A stretch of 64,000 nucleotides of DNA, taken from assembly GCA_044226785.1 (NCBI GenBank), contig JBGAGK010000020.1:1-64000 (forward strand). The letters are read 5' to 3'. Shown piece by piece: positions 33,020 to 44,337 of this stretch. Within the stretch, counting starts at the first letter, position 1. Every line of letters begins with the position of its first letter. Source of the DNA: TMP-86 sp039807285. Its GTDB lineage: Bacteria > Pseudomonadota > Gammaproteobacteria > Steroidobacterales > Steroidobacteraceae. Position numbers and translations under genes: made by a program. The notes below the pieces were generated by a model. That model was not told the origin of the DNA. It saw only the letters and a program-made list of their open reading frames with translations, and did not search any database.

Positions 33020-34192
33020 CTACGACAACAATCGTGCGGACAGGACACCAGGAATCGACCGGATACGCTCCAGTACGGTTTCCGGAACCACTCCGTCGAT
33101 GTCTATCAGCGTATAGGCAATTTCTCCGCGGGACTTGTTCAGCAGGTCCGCGATATTCAATCCGGCCTGGGCGAAGCAGGTGGAAATCTGTCCGACCATG
33201 TTCGGAACGTTCTCGTTGGCGATCGAGATGCGGGACGTGCCCGGAACCCGCATCAGCATGCATTCCGGGAAGTTCACGGAATTGCGGATATTGCCGTTTT
33301 CCAGGAAATCGCGCAGCGTATCCGCCGCCATCACAGCGCAGTTCTCCTCGGCTTCGTTGGTCGAAGCACCCAGATGGGGCAGCGCGATGACTCTCGGGTG
33401 CTTCTGCAATGTCGACGACGGAAAATCGCACACGTAAGAGGAAAGGCGTCCTTCGGTCAGGGCAGCCAGCACTGCCGCCTCTTCCACGATGGGGGCGCGG
33501 GAGAAGTTCAGGATGACTCCGTTCCCCTGCATCAGACGGAGCCTCGCTGCGTTGACCAGCCCCCGGGTCTTGTCGTTCAGCGGCACATGCAGGGTGACCA
33601 GCTGCGAGCGCGCAAACAGATCCTCCAGTGACAATGCCTGCTCGACGGCAGAGGATAGCTGCCAGGCCCGCTGGACGGTGATCAGCGGATCGTATCCCAG
33701 TACCCTCATGCCAAGGCCGAGAGCCGTATTGGCCACCTGCACACCGATGGCGCCAAGGCCGACCACCCCGAGCGTGCGGCCGGGCAGCTCGAAACCGACG
33801 AATTTCTTTTTGCCCTTCTCCACGGCAGTCTCGATGGCGTGATCGTCGCCCGAAAGCCCGCGGACAAAAGACCATGCATCGCAGATGTTTCGAGCTGCCA
33901 GAAACATGCCGGCAATGACCAGTTCCTTCACCGCATTTGCGTTGGCGCCAGGAGCGTTGAACACCGGAATTCCGCGCTTGCTGAGCGGCACGATGGGGAT
34001 ATTGTTGGTTCCGGCACCGGCCCGCGCGACCGCCTTGACAGTTTCGCCAATATTCATGGCATGCATGTCGGCCGATCGCACCAGGATGGCGTCGGGATCA
34101 TCGAGGTCCGGTGCCACTTCGAAGCGATCGCCAGGCAGCCGTTTCAGTCCCTTGTCGGAAACATTGTTGAGCGTCAGAACCTTGAACATCAT
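33020..34192 (-). CDS. serA: D-3-phosphoglycerate dehydrogenase
   Basis: This 390-residue enzyme makes 3-phosphohydroxypyruvate, the first step of serine synthesis. The NAD-binding motif is VVGLGAIGVQVANTALGLGM. VRSADMHAMN and AGAGTNNIPI form the substrate domain. The catalytic His is in IALPHLGASTNEAEENCA, and a C-terminal ACT domain is present (TLIDIDGVVP). The length matches the short, single-ACT form. It is placed directly between pheA and serC, so two consecutive serine steps are encoded together. MM at the start leaves a one-codon ambiguity. Confidence 0.96.
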   Translation of the reverse strand: MMFKVLTLNNVSDKGLKRLPGDRFEVAPDLDDPDAILVRSADMHAMNIGETVKAVARAGAGTNNIPIVPLSKRGIPVFNAPGANANAVKELVIAGMFLAARNICDAWSFVRGLSGDDHAIETAVEKGKKKFVGFELPGRTLGVVGLGAIGVQVANTALGLGMRVLGYDPLITVQRAWQLSSAVEQALSLEDLFARSQLVTLHVPLNDKTRGLVNAARLRLMQGNGVILNFSRAPIVEEAAVLAALTEGRLSSYVCDFPSSTLQKHPRVIALPHLGASTNEAEENCAVMAADTLRDFLENGNIRNSVNFPECMLMRVPGTSRISIANENVPNMVGQISTCFAQAGLNIADLLNKSRGEIAYTLIDIDGVVPETVLERIRSIPGVLSARLLS

Positions 34193-34200
34193 GGGATGGA

Positions 34201-35277
34201 TCAGCCTCGGGTGCGTACGAATTCCTGCATGTATGCGATGAGCGCCTCGATGCCGGCCAGCGGCATGGCGTTGTAGATGCTGGCCCTCATGCCGCCCACC
34301 GACCTATGGCCCTCGAGATTTGCGAGCCCTGCGCGGGTCGCCCCTTCAAGGAAGGCCTTGTCGAGCCCTGGATCAGCCAGGGTGAACGGCACATTCATCC
34401 AGGACCGCGCTTCCAGGGCAACCGGATTGGCGTAGAAGCCGGAGGCGTCGATATATCCGTACAGTCTGGCGGCCTTGGCCTGATTGAGCTCCGCCATCGC
34501 CGCAACCCCCCCCTGTCTGCGGATCCACTGAAAGACCAGTGCAGCGATGTACCAGGAAAAGGTCGGCGGCGTGTTGAGCATGGACTGGTTGTCGGCCATC
34601 AACCGGTAATCGAAGATCGTGGGTGTACCGGGGCGGGCACGCCCGATGAGATCTTCGCGCACGATGACCACGACCAGGCCCGATGGCCCGATGTTCTTCT
34701 GCGCGCCCGCATAGATGAGGCCGAACCGGCTCACATCGATCGGTCGCGAAAGGATGGTGGAGGAGAAATCTCCTACCAGCGGAACACTTCCCGTATCCGG
34801 TACATAGTTGAATTCGACGCCACCAATGGTCTCGTTCGGTGTGTAATGGAAATATGCGGAACCCCGGCTGGGCTTCAGGGCCGACTGGGGCGGCAGGGTC
34901 GAATACTTGCCACCGGCATCGGCCGCAAGGTTCACCGTGCACAGGCGCCTGGCCTCGGCAATGGCCTTCGCGGACCACTGGCCTGTGTTGACGTAATCCA
35001 CGGTTGAATCCGCGTGCGCAAGGTTCATCGGGATGGCGGAAAACTGTCCTGTGGCACCACCCTGCAGGAACAGGATCCTGTAATGGGAAGGGACCGCAAG
35101 CAGATCACGAAGATCCGACGTCGCGCGTTCTGCAAGGGCAACAAAGGCCTTGCTGCGATGACTGACCTCCATGACCGACATCCCCGCACCATTCCAGTCG
35201 AGCATCTCATGGCGAGCCTGCTCAAGGACTTCGAGCGGAAGGGTCGCCGGACCCGCCGCGAAATTGAATACGCGCAT
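34201..35277 (-). CDS. serC: Phosphoserine aminotransferase
   Basis: This 358-residue fold-type I PLP enzyme converts 3-phosphohydroxypyruvate to phosphoserine and also works in pyridoxal phosphate synthesis. It starts MRVFNFAAGPATLPLEVL. It has FLQGGATGQFSAIPMNL, the PLP lysine in YAGAQKNIGPSGLVVV, and GGMRASIYNAMPL near the end. The start chosen (35277) fits the family. ATG 35286 is an alternative. It lies 75 bases after gyrA and 8 bases before serA. Confidence 0.97.
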   Translation of the reverse strand: MRVFNFAAGPATLPLEVLEQARHEMLDWNGAGMSVMEVSHRSKAFVALAERATSDLRDLLAVPSHYRILFLQGGATGQFSAIPMNLAHADSTVDYVNTGQWSAKAIAEARRLCTVNLAADAGGKYSTLPPQSALKPSRGSAYFHYTPNETIGGVEFNYVPDTGSVPLVGDFSSTILSRPIDVSRFGLIYAGAQKNIGPSGLVVVIVREDLIGRARPGTPTIFDYRLMADNQSMLNTPPTFSWYIAALVFQWIRRQGGVAAMAELNQAKAARLYGYIDASGFYANPVALEARSWMNVPFTLADPGLDKAFLEGATRAGLANLEGHRSVGGMRASIYNAMPLAGIEALIAYMQEFVRTRG

Positions 35278-35351
35278 CTGAATCATCCCGGGAAGTGGAA
35301 ACGAAACGAGTTTATCAGGGGATCGACCCCGGTTCAGGCCGTAAACGAAGG

Positions 35352-37955
<2,604 letters not shown>

Positions 37956-38153
37956 GAGCGAGAGGGGTGTCAGTCCTGGAAAACGGGTGTCAGCGGGCGG
38001 CGGCCGGAGCGGCGGAAAAATGCATCTTCATGCGCAAATTCTACCATGACGGATGGATTTGCGGGCGAAATCCCGGCACTTCCTGCCATTTTCATTGCGC
38101 AACATCTTCACTGGAGCCGGGCGCACCGGGCCTGAACCGATATACTCCACGCG

Positions 38154-39452
38154 ATGCCGGAAACCGCAGACCTGTTGATCGAGCCGCGATGGATCCTGCC
38201 GATGGACGGGCCGGGAAGAATCCTGACCGGACATGCGCTCGCGGTGGCCAACGGCCGGATCCTCGACATTCTCCCGCAGGCCGACGCCGCTCGTGTGCAC
38301 CCGCATGCCGCGAGGATCTCCCGCCCGTCGCATCTGCTGATGCCGGGGCTCATCGATCCACACGTACGGGCATCTGCCTTCCCTGCGCGGGTAGAAGACG
38401 GGCATCGTGCCGGCACCGCCCGGGGGTCTTTGGATCGGCAAGGGTTGAACTTGCCGACCGCGCGGGATGCAATGCTGCTGGCAATTGCCCGCATGATCCG
38501 GGGAGGCATCACCTGCTTTGCAGATATGGGATTTTCCCCCGATGAGACTGCGTTGATTGCAGCGGAGCAAGGCATCCGGGCCCGTGCAGGGCTGCCCATA
38601 TCCGGTTGCCCGAGCACATGGGCACGGGACCCTGCGGAGTATCTGAGCAAGGCTTTGCGGGTGCGTGATGAGTTCAAGGGTCATCCGCGCGTCGATTTTG
38701 CCTTCGTGCCCTGTCTTTCCGGAGGAACCAGCGATGAGGCGCTGGAGCGCGTCCGCACGCTGGCTGACGAACTCGACGCACCGGTCGCACTGACTTTGCA
38801 TGAATCACCGACGGCCGTCGACGCGTCGTTGAACATGCATGGCGAGCGCCCGATACAGCGCCTGGAAAGGCTCGGTCTGCTGAGTCCATCCCTGAACGCA
38901 ATCCACATGACACAGGTCTGCCCTGCCGATGTGGAACTGGCACGGCAATGTCGCATCAATATCACCCTGTGTCCGGCTTCCAGCCTGGCATCCATCAGCG
39001 GCGGCGCTCCGGTCAGGCGGTGGCTGCAATCGGGCCTGCCGATTGCCCTGGGAACGGAGGGCCCACCCGCGAATCATGGCCATGATCTGTGGCAGGAAAT
39101 GCGCCTCGCGGCAGGGCTCGCAGCGGCGCCTGCCGATGATGGTGCAATGCCTTTGCCGGAGTGGGAGGCCCTTGCACTGGTCACCCGTGGTGCCGCACAG
39201 GCTCTGGGTCTGGCCGACCGGATCGGCACGCTCGAATCCGGCAAGTGGGCTGACCTGTGCTGTGTGGACTTCAGTCGTCCCGCACTCGAGCCGGTTCATG
39301 ATCCTGTTGGTCAACTCGTGCATCAGGGGGGCCGTGACACCATCAGCGATGTGTGGGTTGCCGGTCGCCCGTTGCTGGAGTCAGGCGAATTGACGCGTCT
39401 GGACTGGCCGTCCCTGCTTGAACGTGCCGGGGAGTGGCTGCGGAAGGCCTAG
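38154..39452 (+). CDS. MtaD-like amidohydrolase, degenerate active site
   Basis: This 432-residue TRZ/ATZ amidohydrolase homologue is at the place where MTA/SAH deaminase (MtaD) sits in relatives (beside gyrA, before ubiG). The fold is recognisable: LMPGLIDPHV, GGITCFADMGF, TLHES and NAIHMTQ. However, key residues differ. The HxH metal motif is H70-V-R72, and the GTDG aspartate is Glu302 (GTEG). The loop that normally holds a WPAE-like motif is also unlike MtaD. It may be inactive or have a different reaction. The mtnA gene found next to it in Pseudomonas is absent. Active deaminase is unlikely. Confidence 0.75.
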   Translation: MPETADLLIEPRWILPMDGPGRILTGHALAVANGRILDILPQADAARVHPHAARISRPSHLLMPGLIDPHVRASAFPARVEDGHRAGTARGSLDRQGLNLPTARDAMLLAIARMIRGGITCFADMGFSPDETALIAAEQGIRARAGLPISGCPSTWARDPAEYLSKALRVRDEFKGHPRVDFAFVPCLSGGTSDEALERVRTLADELDAPVALTLHESPTAVDASLNMHGERPIQRLERLGLLSPSLNAIHMTQVCPADVELARQCRINITLCPASSLASISGGAPVRRWLQSGLPIALGTEGPPANHGHDLWQEMRLAAGLAAAPADDGAMPLPEWEALALVTRGAAQALGLADRIGTLESGKWADLCCVDFSRPALEPVHDPVGQLVHQGGRDTISDVWVAGRPLLESGELTRLDWPSLLERAGEWLRKA

Positions 39453-39504
39453 ATTGACCTTCGCGCACGGATTGGCGCGGATGCGATGCTAAACTGCCAT
39501 CCGC

Positions 39505-40236
39505 ATGTCCCAACCCTCGCCCTCCAGAACTTCACCGGTCAATGTCGATCAGGCTGAAATCGACAGGTTCAACTCCCAGGCGCAGGCCTGGTGGGACCCC
39601 CACGGATCATTCCGGCCGCTCCATGACCTCAATCCCCTGCGGCTGGATTACATCACCCGGCGCGTGTCCTTGCGCGGATGCACCGCCCTTGATGTGGGTT
39701 GCGGGGGTGGCATCCTGTCCGAAGGCCTTTGCAGGGCCGGCGCCCGGGTTACGGGAATCGACCTCGCTGCCGACGTGCTGGAGACTGCGAAGCTTCATGC
39801 GCTCGAATCGTCGCTTGAAGTGGACTACCGACTCATGTCGGTGGAAGAACTGGCAGCCGGGACACCTGCTGCCTGCGATGTCATCACCTGCATGGAGATG
39901 CTGGAGCACGTTCCAGACCCGTCACGCACCATTGCCGCCATGCGGACACTTCTCAGGCCCGGTGGGTCGCTGTTCGTATCCACACTCAACCGGAACTTCA
40001 AGGCATTCGCACTGGCCATCATTGGCGCCGAGTACCTGATGCGAATGCTGCCACGGGGCACCCATGAGTACCGCAAGTTCATCCGCCCTTCTGAACTTGC
40101 GCGCTGGGGACGGGCCGTGGGCCTTGTCCTCAACGACATCACCGGCATCACTTACAACCCGCTGATGCGCTCCTTCAGACTCTCGAATGATGCCGACGTC
40201 AACTACCTCGCACATTTCACGGCCGGCGGCGACTGA
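39505..40236 (+). CDS. ubiG: Ubiquinone biosynthesis O-methyltransferase
   Basis: This 243-residue SAM-dependent enzyme performs both O-methylations in ubiquinone synthesis. It has EIDRFNSQAQAWWDPHGSF near the start, motif I DVGCGGGILSEGL, TCMEMLEHVPDP and SLFVSTLNRNFKAFALAI, all family hallmarks. The length is normal. It lies between the MtaD-like gene and mupP, as in Pseudomonas, and starts two bases from mupP on the far side. Confidence 0.97.
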   Translation: MSQPSPSRTSPVNVDQAEIDRFNSQAQAWWDPHGSFRPLHDLNPLRLDYITRRVSLRGCTALDVGCGGGILSEGLCRAGARVTGIDLAADVLETAKLHALESSLEVDYRLMSVEELAAGTPAACDVITCMEMLEHVPDPSRTIAAMRTLLRPGGSLFVSTLNRNFKAFALAIIGAEYLMRMLPRGTHEYRKFIRPSELARWGRAVGLVLNDITGITYNPLMRSFRLSNDADVNYLAHFTAGGD

Positions 40237-40238
40237 AA

Positions 40239-40913
40239 TTGAAGAACCGTCCCTTTCAGGCAGTACTGTTCGATCTGGACGGAACCTTGCTCGATACGGC
40301 TCCGGACATGGCAGGTGCGCTCAACCGCCTGCGGGTCGAATACGGCCTGGCGCCGCTGCCGTTCGATTCACTTCGTCCGCACGTAAGTCACGGATCCCTG
40401 CGGCTGGTCCAGGCAGGCTTTTCGCATTGCGATGACCATGATCATCCCCCGCTGCAACGCCGGTTTCTGGAGATCTATTCCGATCACCTGCATCAGGGTA
40501 CGAGCCTGTTTCCCGACATGGACTTCGTGCTGGATGATCTGGCCAGACGGGCCATACCGGCAGGCATCGTCACCAACAAACCTGGCTGGCTGACCACGCC
40601 GCTTCTGTCGAGGCTCGGTCTGGACAAGCGGTTCGTGTGCGTGATCAGCGGTGACACCCTGCCGACCCGCAAACCTCATCCGGCGCCACTCCTGCATGCC
40701 GCGAGCCTTGCCGGAACCGAAGCTCCCCATTGCCTGTATGTGGGCGACGCGGAGCGCGACATCCAGGCTGCGCGAGCCGCCGGCATGCGCAGTCTGGTGG
40801 CGTGCTACGGCTACCTCGGAGCCGGAGACAGACCGGAGAACTGGCAGGCCGACGGAACGATACGCTCACCGCGGGAACTGCTCCCCTGGCTCGAGACGGA
40901 TGCCTGCCCATGA
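40239..40913 (+). CDS. mupP: HAD-family phosphatase, probable N-acetylmuramate 6-phosphatase
   Basis: This 224-residue haloacid dehalogenase-type phosphatase has motif I DLDGTLLDTAPDM with both Asp, motif II VTNKPGWL, and motifs III/IV RKPHPAPLL and YVGDAERDIQAA. Phosphoglycolate phosphatase (Gph) is very similar. The ubiG-mupP-SDR order matches Pseudomonas, where the protein is MupP in the cell-wall sugar recycling route. It begins with TTG 40239, two bases after ubiG, and overlaps the next gene by ATGA. MupP is favoured by context, not proven. Confidence 0.8.
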   Translation: MKNRPFQAVLFDLDGTLLDTAPDMAGALNRLRVEYGLAPLPFDSLRPHVSHGSLRLVQAGFSHCDDHDHPPLQRRFLEIYSDHLHQGTSLFPDMDFVLDDLARRAIPAGIVTNKPGWLTTPLLSRLGLDKRFVCVISGDTLPTRKPHPAPLLHAASLAGTEAPHCLYVGDAERDIQAARAAGMRSLVACYGYLGAGDRPENWQADGTIRSPRELLPWLETDACP

Positions 40914-41662
40914 TCGACCATCGTCATTATGCCGCTCCACAGGATCTGCTTCGCGACAAGGTCATCATGATCACCGGTGCAAGCAGTGGTCTGGGCAGTG
41001 CGCTGGCGCTGGCCTGCGCACGTCATGGCGCACAGGTCGTACTCAGTGGCCGCCGGAAGTCCAGGCTGGATGCCGTATACGACATGATTCTGGCCCAGGG
41101 CGGGCCAAAGCCGGCGCTGGCCCCGCTGGATCTGGCCTCTGCAAACGCGGCGCAATACGACGAACTGGTGGACGCGATCGAAGGCGAATTCGGCCGGCTG
41201 GATGGTCTGGTCCATGCCGCCGCACTTCTGGGCGATCGGAGCCCGATCGAACATTATGATGTTCCCACGTGGTTCAAGGTTCTGCACGTGGATCTGACCG
41301 CCCCTTTCATCCTCACCCAGGCCCTGATGCCGACGATGCGAAAATCAGCCTCGGCCTCCATCGTATTTGTCAGCAGCAGCGTTGCGCGCCAGCCCAGGGC
41401 ATATTGGGGTGCGTATGCCGTCGCGAAGGCGGGACTGGAGGCGTTGAGCGCGATGCTGGCACAGGAGGTCGAAGCCGAGGGCAAACTGCGCATGAACAGT
41501 GTCAATCCGGGTGCCATGCGCACACCGATGAGAGCTGCGGCCTATCCTGCGGAAGACCCGAAGAAGGTTCCCGAACCTGCATCGGTGGCTGGCACTTTCC
41601 TGTACCTGCTCGGCGCCGACAGCCGCGAAGTGAATGGCCGGCATTTCGATTTGCAAGCCTGA
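40910..41662 (+). CDS. Short-chain dehydrogenase/reductase, YciK-like
   Basis: This 250-residue Rossmann oxidoreductase has the cofactor motif TGASSGLGSALALACARHG, an AAL-type strand (LVHAAALLGDRSP), a catalytic SSSVAR and Y-x-x-x-K as YAVAKAGLEAL, and the NPG segment SVNPGAMRTPMR. It resembles YciK-type SDRs. The substrate is unknown. Its start is coupled to mupP (ATGA), as in Pseudomonas, suggesting a joint operon. Confidence 0.9.
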   Translation: MIDHRHYAAPQDLLRDKVIMITGASSGLGSALALACARHGAQVVLSGRRKSRLDAVYDMILAQGGPKPALAPLDLASANAAQYDELVDAIEGEFGRLDGLVHAAALLGDRSPIEHYDVPTWFKVLHVDLTAPFILTQALMPTMRKSASASIVFVSSSVARQPRAYWGAYAVAKAGLEALSAMLAQEVEAEGKLRMNSVNPGAMRTPMRAAAYPAEDPKKVPEPASVAGTFLYLLGADSREVNGRHFDLQA

Positions 41663-41675
41663 CGAGGAGTCGAAC

Positions 41676-42764
41676 ATGCAGCGGATCCGTGTTCTTTTTC
41701 TCCTTTGCATCGCGATGTCTGCAGCACCCGCCGTGCATGCCGCGATGTCGCCCGCGGAGCCTGCGACGGGACAGTTCCTGATACGGAACTTCCATTTTCG
41801 CAGCGGCGAATCACTGCCTTCGCTTCGCCTGCATTACCGGACGCTGGGCAAGCCGCATCGCAGTGCCGGACGCGTCGACAATGCAGTGCTGATCCTGCAC
41901 GGCACCGGGGGATCCGGTGCGCAATTCCTGCAGGACCGCTTCGCGGGTGAACTGTTCGGCCCGGGCCAGCCATTGGATGCGCAGCGCTACTTCATCATCC
42001 TTCCGGACAACATTGGCCATGGGGAATCGAGCAAACCCAGTGACGGACTTCGTGCGGAATTTCCTCACTACGACTATGACGACATGGTGGCCGCGCAACA
42101 TGACTTGCTGACCCAGGGGCTGGGCGTCGACCACTTGCGGCTGATCATGGGAACTTCCATGGGTTGCATGCATGCCTGGATGTGGGGCGAGATCCATCCG
42201 GGCTTTGCCGATGCCCTGATGCCGCTGGCCTGCCTGCCCGTGGCCATTGCGGGGCGCAACCGCATGTGGCGCGATCTGATCATCACGGCCATCACCGCGG
42301 ATCCAGACTGGAACAAGGGAAATTACCGGAACCAGCCGACACGAGCCTTGCGCAACGCCGCAGGCATTCTGATGATCGCCGGAAGCGCACCGCTGCAGAT
42401 GCAGAAAAGCTACCCGACACGAGAAGCGGCTGATGCCCATGTCGATGAGGCGCTTGCCCGGATGGTGTCTGGGTTCGATGCGAACGACCTGCTCTACCAG
42501 CTGGGCTCGTCCCGGAATTACGACCCGTCTGCCCGCCTGGATCAGATCGGGGTGCCGGTCCTGTGGATCAACTCGGCGGACGATTTCATCAATCCACCTG
42601 AACTGGGCATCGCGGAGCGTGAAGCGCGACGCCTGAAACACGGTCGCTTCATCCTGCTGCCGGCTTCCGGAGCAACGCATGGCCACGGCACACATACCTG
42701 GGCCGCCGTGTGGAAGCAGCATCTGCTGGAACTTCTGGCGGAATCCTCACCCGCCGGATCCTGA
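41676..42764 (+). CDS. Exported alpha/beta hydrolase, homoserine acetyltransferase-like
   Basis: This 362-residue protein has a signal peptide (residues 1-23, LFLLCIAMSAAPAVHA) and an alpha/beta hydrolase fold of the MetX type. The nucleophile elbow is GTSMGCMHAW (Ser), the Asp lies in INSADDFINPPE, and the His in ATHGHGTH. The oxyanion region is ILHGTGGSGAQF. MetX itself is cytoplasmic, so a secreted member probably hydrolyses esters rather than acetylating homoserine. The substrate is unknown. Its 3' end overlaps the convergent rluB-like gene by 18 bases. Confidence 0.85.
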   Translation: MQRIRVLFLLCIAMSAAPAVHAAMSPAEPATGQFLIRNFHFRSGESLPSLRLHYRTLGKPHRSAGRVDNAVLILHGTGGSGAQFLQDRFAGELFGPGQPLDAQRYFIILPDNIGHGESSKPSDGLRAEFPHYDYDDMVAAQHDLLTQGLGVDHLRLIMGTSMGCMHAWMWGEIHPGFADALMPLACLPVAIAGRNRMWRDLIITAITADPDWNKGNYRNQPTRALRNAAGILMIAGSAPLQMQKSYPTREAADAHVDEALARMVSGFDANDLLYQLGSSRNYDPSARLDQIGVPVLWINSADDFINPPELGIAEREARRLKHGRFILLPASGATHGHGTHTWAAVWKQHLLELLAESSPAGS

Positions 42765-43592
42765 CGATGCCCGGCCGGAGGAAGCCTGCGGGGCGCGCCT
42801 TGCGCCGGCAGCATCCACCTCGTTCAGCAAAGCATTGCGTTCTGCCTGGGAAAGCACTCGCGCGTGACCGCGCGGCAGATCCCTCCCCAGATGCAATGGT
42901 CCGAACCGGATCCGCATCAACCGGCTGACGATCACGCCTCGCGCCGCAAGCCAGTGGCGGATCTGCGCAGGGCGGGTCGCGCGGGCCGTGAGACTCAGCC
43001 AATGGTTCTGCCCCTCTCCCGGCTGCGCCTCGGCAGCAAGGACATCCAGGGTCTCGCCCTCCACCTCCGCCCCTTCCCGCATTTCGCGCAGGAGATCTGC
43101 ACCGGGTTCTCCCCGTACCCGCAAGACGAAGTCCATGGTCAAGACCCGGATTGCCCGCGAGATCCGTTGTGCGAGTGAGCCATCGTCCGTGAGCAATTCG
43201 AGGCCGCCATCTACGGGCGGCAAGGGATTGATGACAAGCCAGCGCTGCGGGCGCTGCCGCAGTCGCGCATCCCCGGCAGCGCGCCGGGCGGCCTCCGATC
43301 GATCCAGCGGCGAGCCCGGGGACCGATTCACCATGATCAACTGCCCGGGAGCGCACACGGGGGCCCTGCGCAAGCGAACTGGTTGCCCGTCCAGCGTCAC
43401 CTGATCACGATCCGCCAGTCGCGCGCCCGGCTCAGGAACGACGCCATTGATCAGCAGTCGCCCGGCTGCGATCCATCTCTCCACGTCACGGCGTGAGCCG
43501 ATGCCGGCAGCCGCCAGGGCTTTCTGGATCCGCTCCGGCGATCTGCCTGGCGCCGCCACTCCGGTGCGCTGCGCCGGCCGCTGCTTTTGCAT
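42747..43592 (-). CDS. RluB-family pseudouridine synthase homologue lacking the catalytic Asp
   Basis: This 281-residue protein has an S4 RNA-binding domain (residues 18-75, ERIQKALAAAGIGSRRDVE) followed by an RsuA/RluB-like catalytic fold. In active enzymes the core reads GRLDxxTSGLLLFTxDG with a catalytic Asp. Here the aligned stretch is NPLPPVDGGLELLTDDG (residues 122-138), with Pro125 at the Asp position. The upstream NKPxG-type motif is also altered (NRSPG). The C-terminus is basic. Position directly after scpB is the normal rluB locus. It is likely an inactive rRNA-binding relative or has another role. Confidence 0.8.
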   Translation of the reverse strand: MQKQRPAQRTGVAAPGRSPERIQKALAAAGIGSRRDVERWIAAGRLLINGVVPEPGARLADRDQVTLDGQPVRLRRAPVCAPGQLIMVNRSPGSPLDRSEAARRAAGDARLRQRPQRWLVINPLPPVDGGLELLTDDGSLAQRISRAIRVLTMDFVLRVRGEPGADLLREMREGAEVEGETLDVLAAEAQPGEGQNHWLSLTARATRPAQIRHWLAARGVIVSRLMRIRFGPLHLGRDLPRGHARVLSQAERNALLNEVDAAGARRAPQASSGRASSGSGG

Positions 43593-43614
43593 GTGACTGG
43601 ATCAGCTGCTGAAG

Positions 43615-44337
43615 CTAGTCAATTCCAGGCCCGGCGGCCACCATGCCTTGCGGAGGCTGAATCCGCGACTCCTCAGGGACTTCCTCGTCCTCGCCAGCCT
43701 CATCTGTGGCGAATTGAGTTCCCATGGCGGTCTGTTCAGGTTCCCCCGGAGCTTCTGCATGCTCGATCGCAGGCTCAGCGCCCGGCAGCGCGAGTTGCAC
43801 CCGCAATTCCTCCATTTCCTTCAGCTGCATCAGCGTGGGCAGGTCATCGAGTTTTCTCAGGCCGAAATAGTCGAGAAAATCCCGTGTCGTGCCCAGCAGC
43901 TCCGGTCTTCCCGGCACGTCGCGATGCCCCACGACCCGCACCCAGCCCCGCTCGAGGAGCGACTTGATGATGTTCGGATTCACGGCAACACCCCGGATCT
44001 GTTCGATTTCACCGCGAGTGATCGGCTGACGGTACGCAATCAGCGCCAACGTTTCGAGCAATGCACGGGAATACTTGGCGGGTCGCTCCTGCCACAGCCG
44101 CGAGACGGGTTCCGAGACACTGGAACGGATCTGAATGCGCCAGCCACTGGCGACCTCCTTCAATTCGATTCCGCGCTCCTGGTAATCCGCCGCAAGCGCT
44201 TCCAGCGCAAGCTTCACCAAAGGCTCCTGCGGCTCCTCCTGGGCCCCGAACAGACTGACCAGTTCGGCCAGCGGCAGCGGCCGGCCGGCGGCCAGCAACG
44301 CAGCTTCGATGACATTGCGTGTGTATTGGTCACTCAT
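43615..44337 (-). CDS. scpB: Segregation and condensation protein B
   Basis: This 240-residue winged-helix protein binds ScpA and regulates the SMC complex. It shows MSDQYTRNVIEAALLAAGRP, then SRALLETLALIAYRQPITRG and IEQIRGVAVNPNIIKSLLER, which are family motifs. The C-terminal 60 residues are acidic and Pro-rich. Its start overlaps the end of scpA (ATGA at 44334-44337). Smc is encoded nearby at 54051-57551. Confidence 0.96.
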   Translation of the reverse strand: MSDQYTRNVIEAALLAAGRPLPLAELVSLFGAQEEPQEPLVKLALEALAADYQERGIELKEVASGWRIQIRSSVSEPVSRLWQERPAKYSRALLETLALIAYRQPITRGEIEQIRGVAVNPNIIKSLLERGWVRVVGHRDVPGRPELLGTTRDFLDYFGLRKLDDLPTLMQLKEMEELRVQLALPGAEPAIEHAEAPGEPEQTAMGTQFATDEAGEDEEVPEESRIQPPQGMVAAGPGID

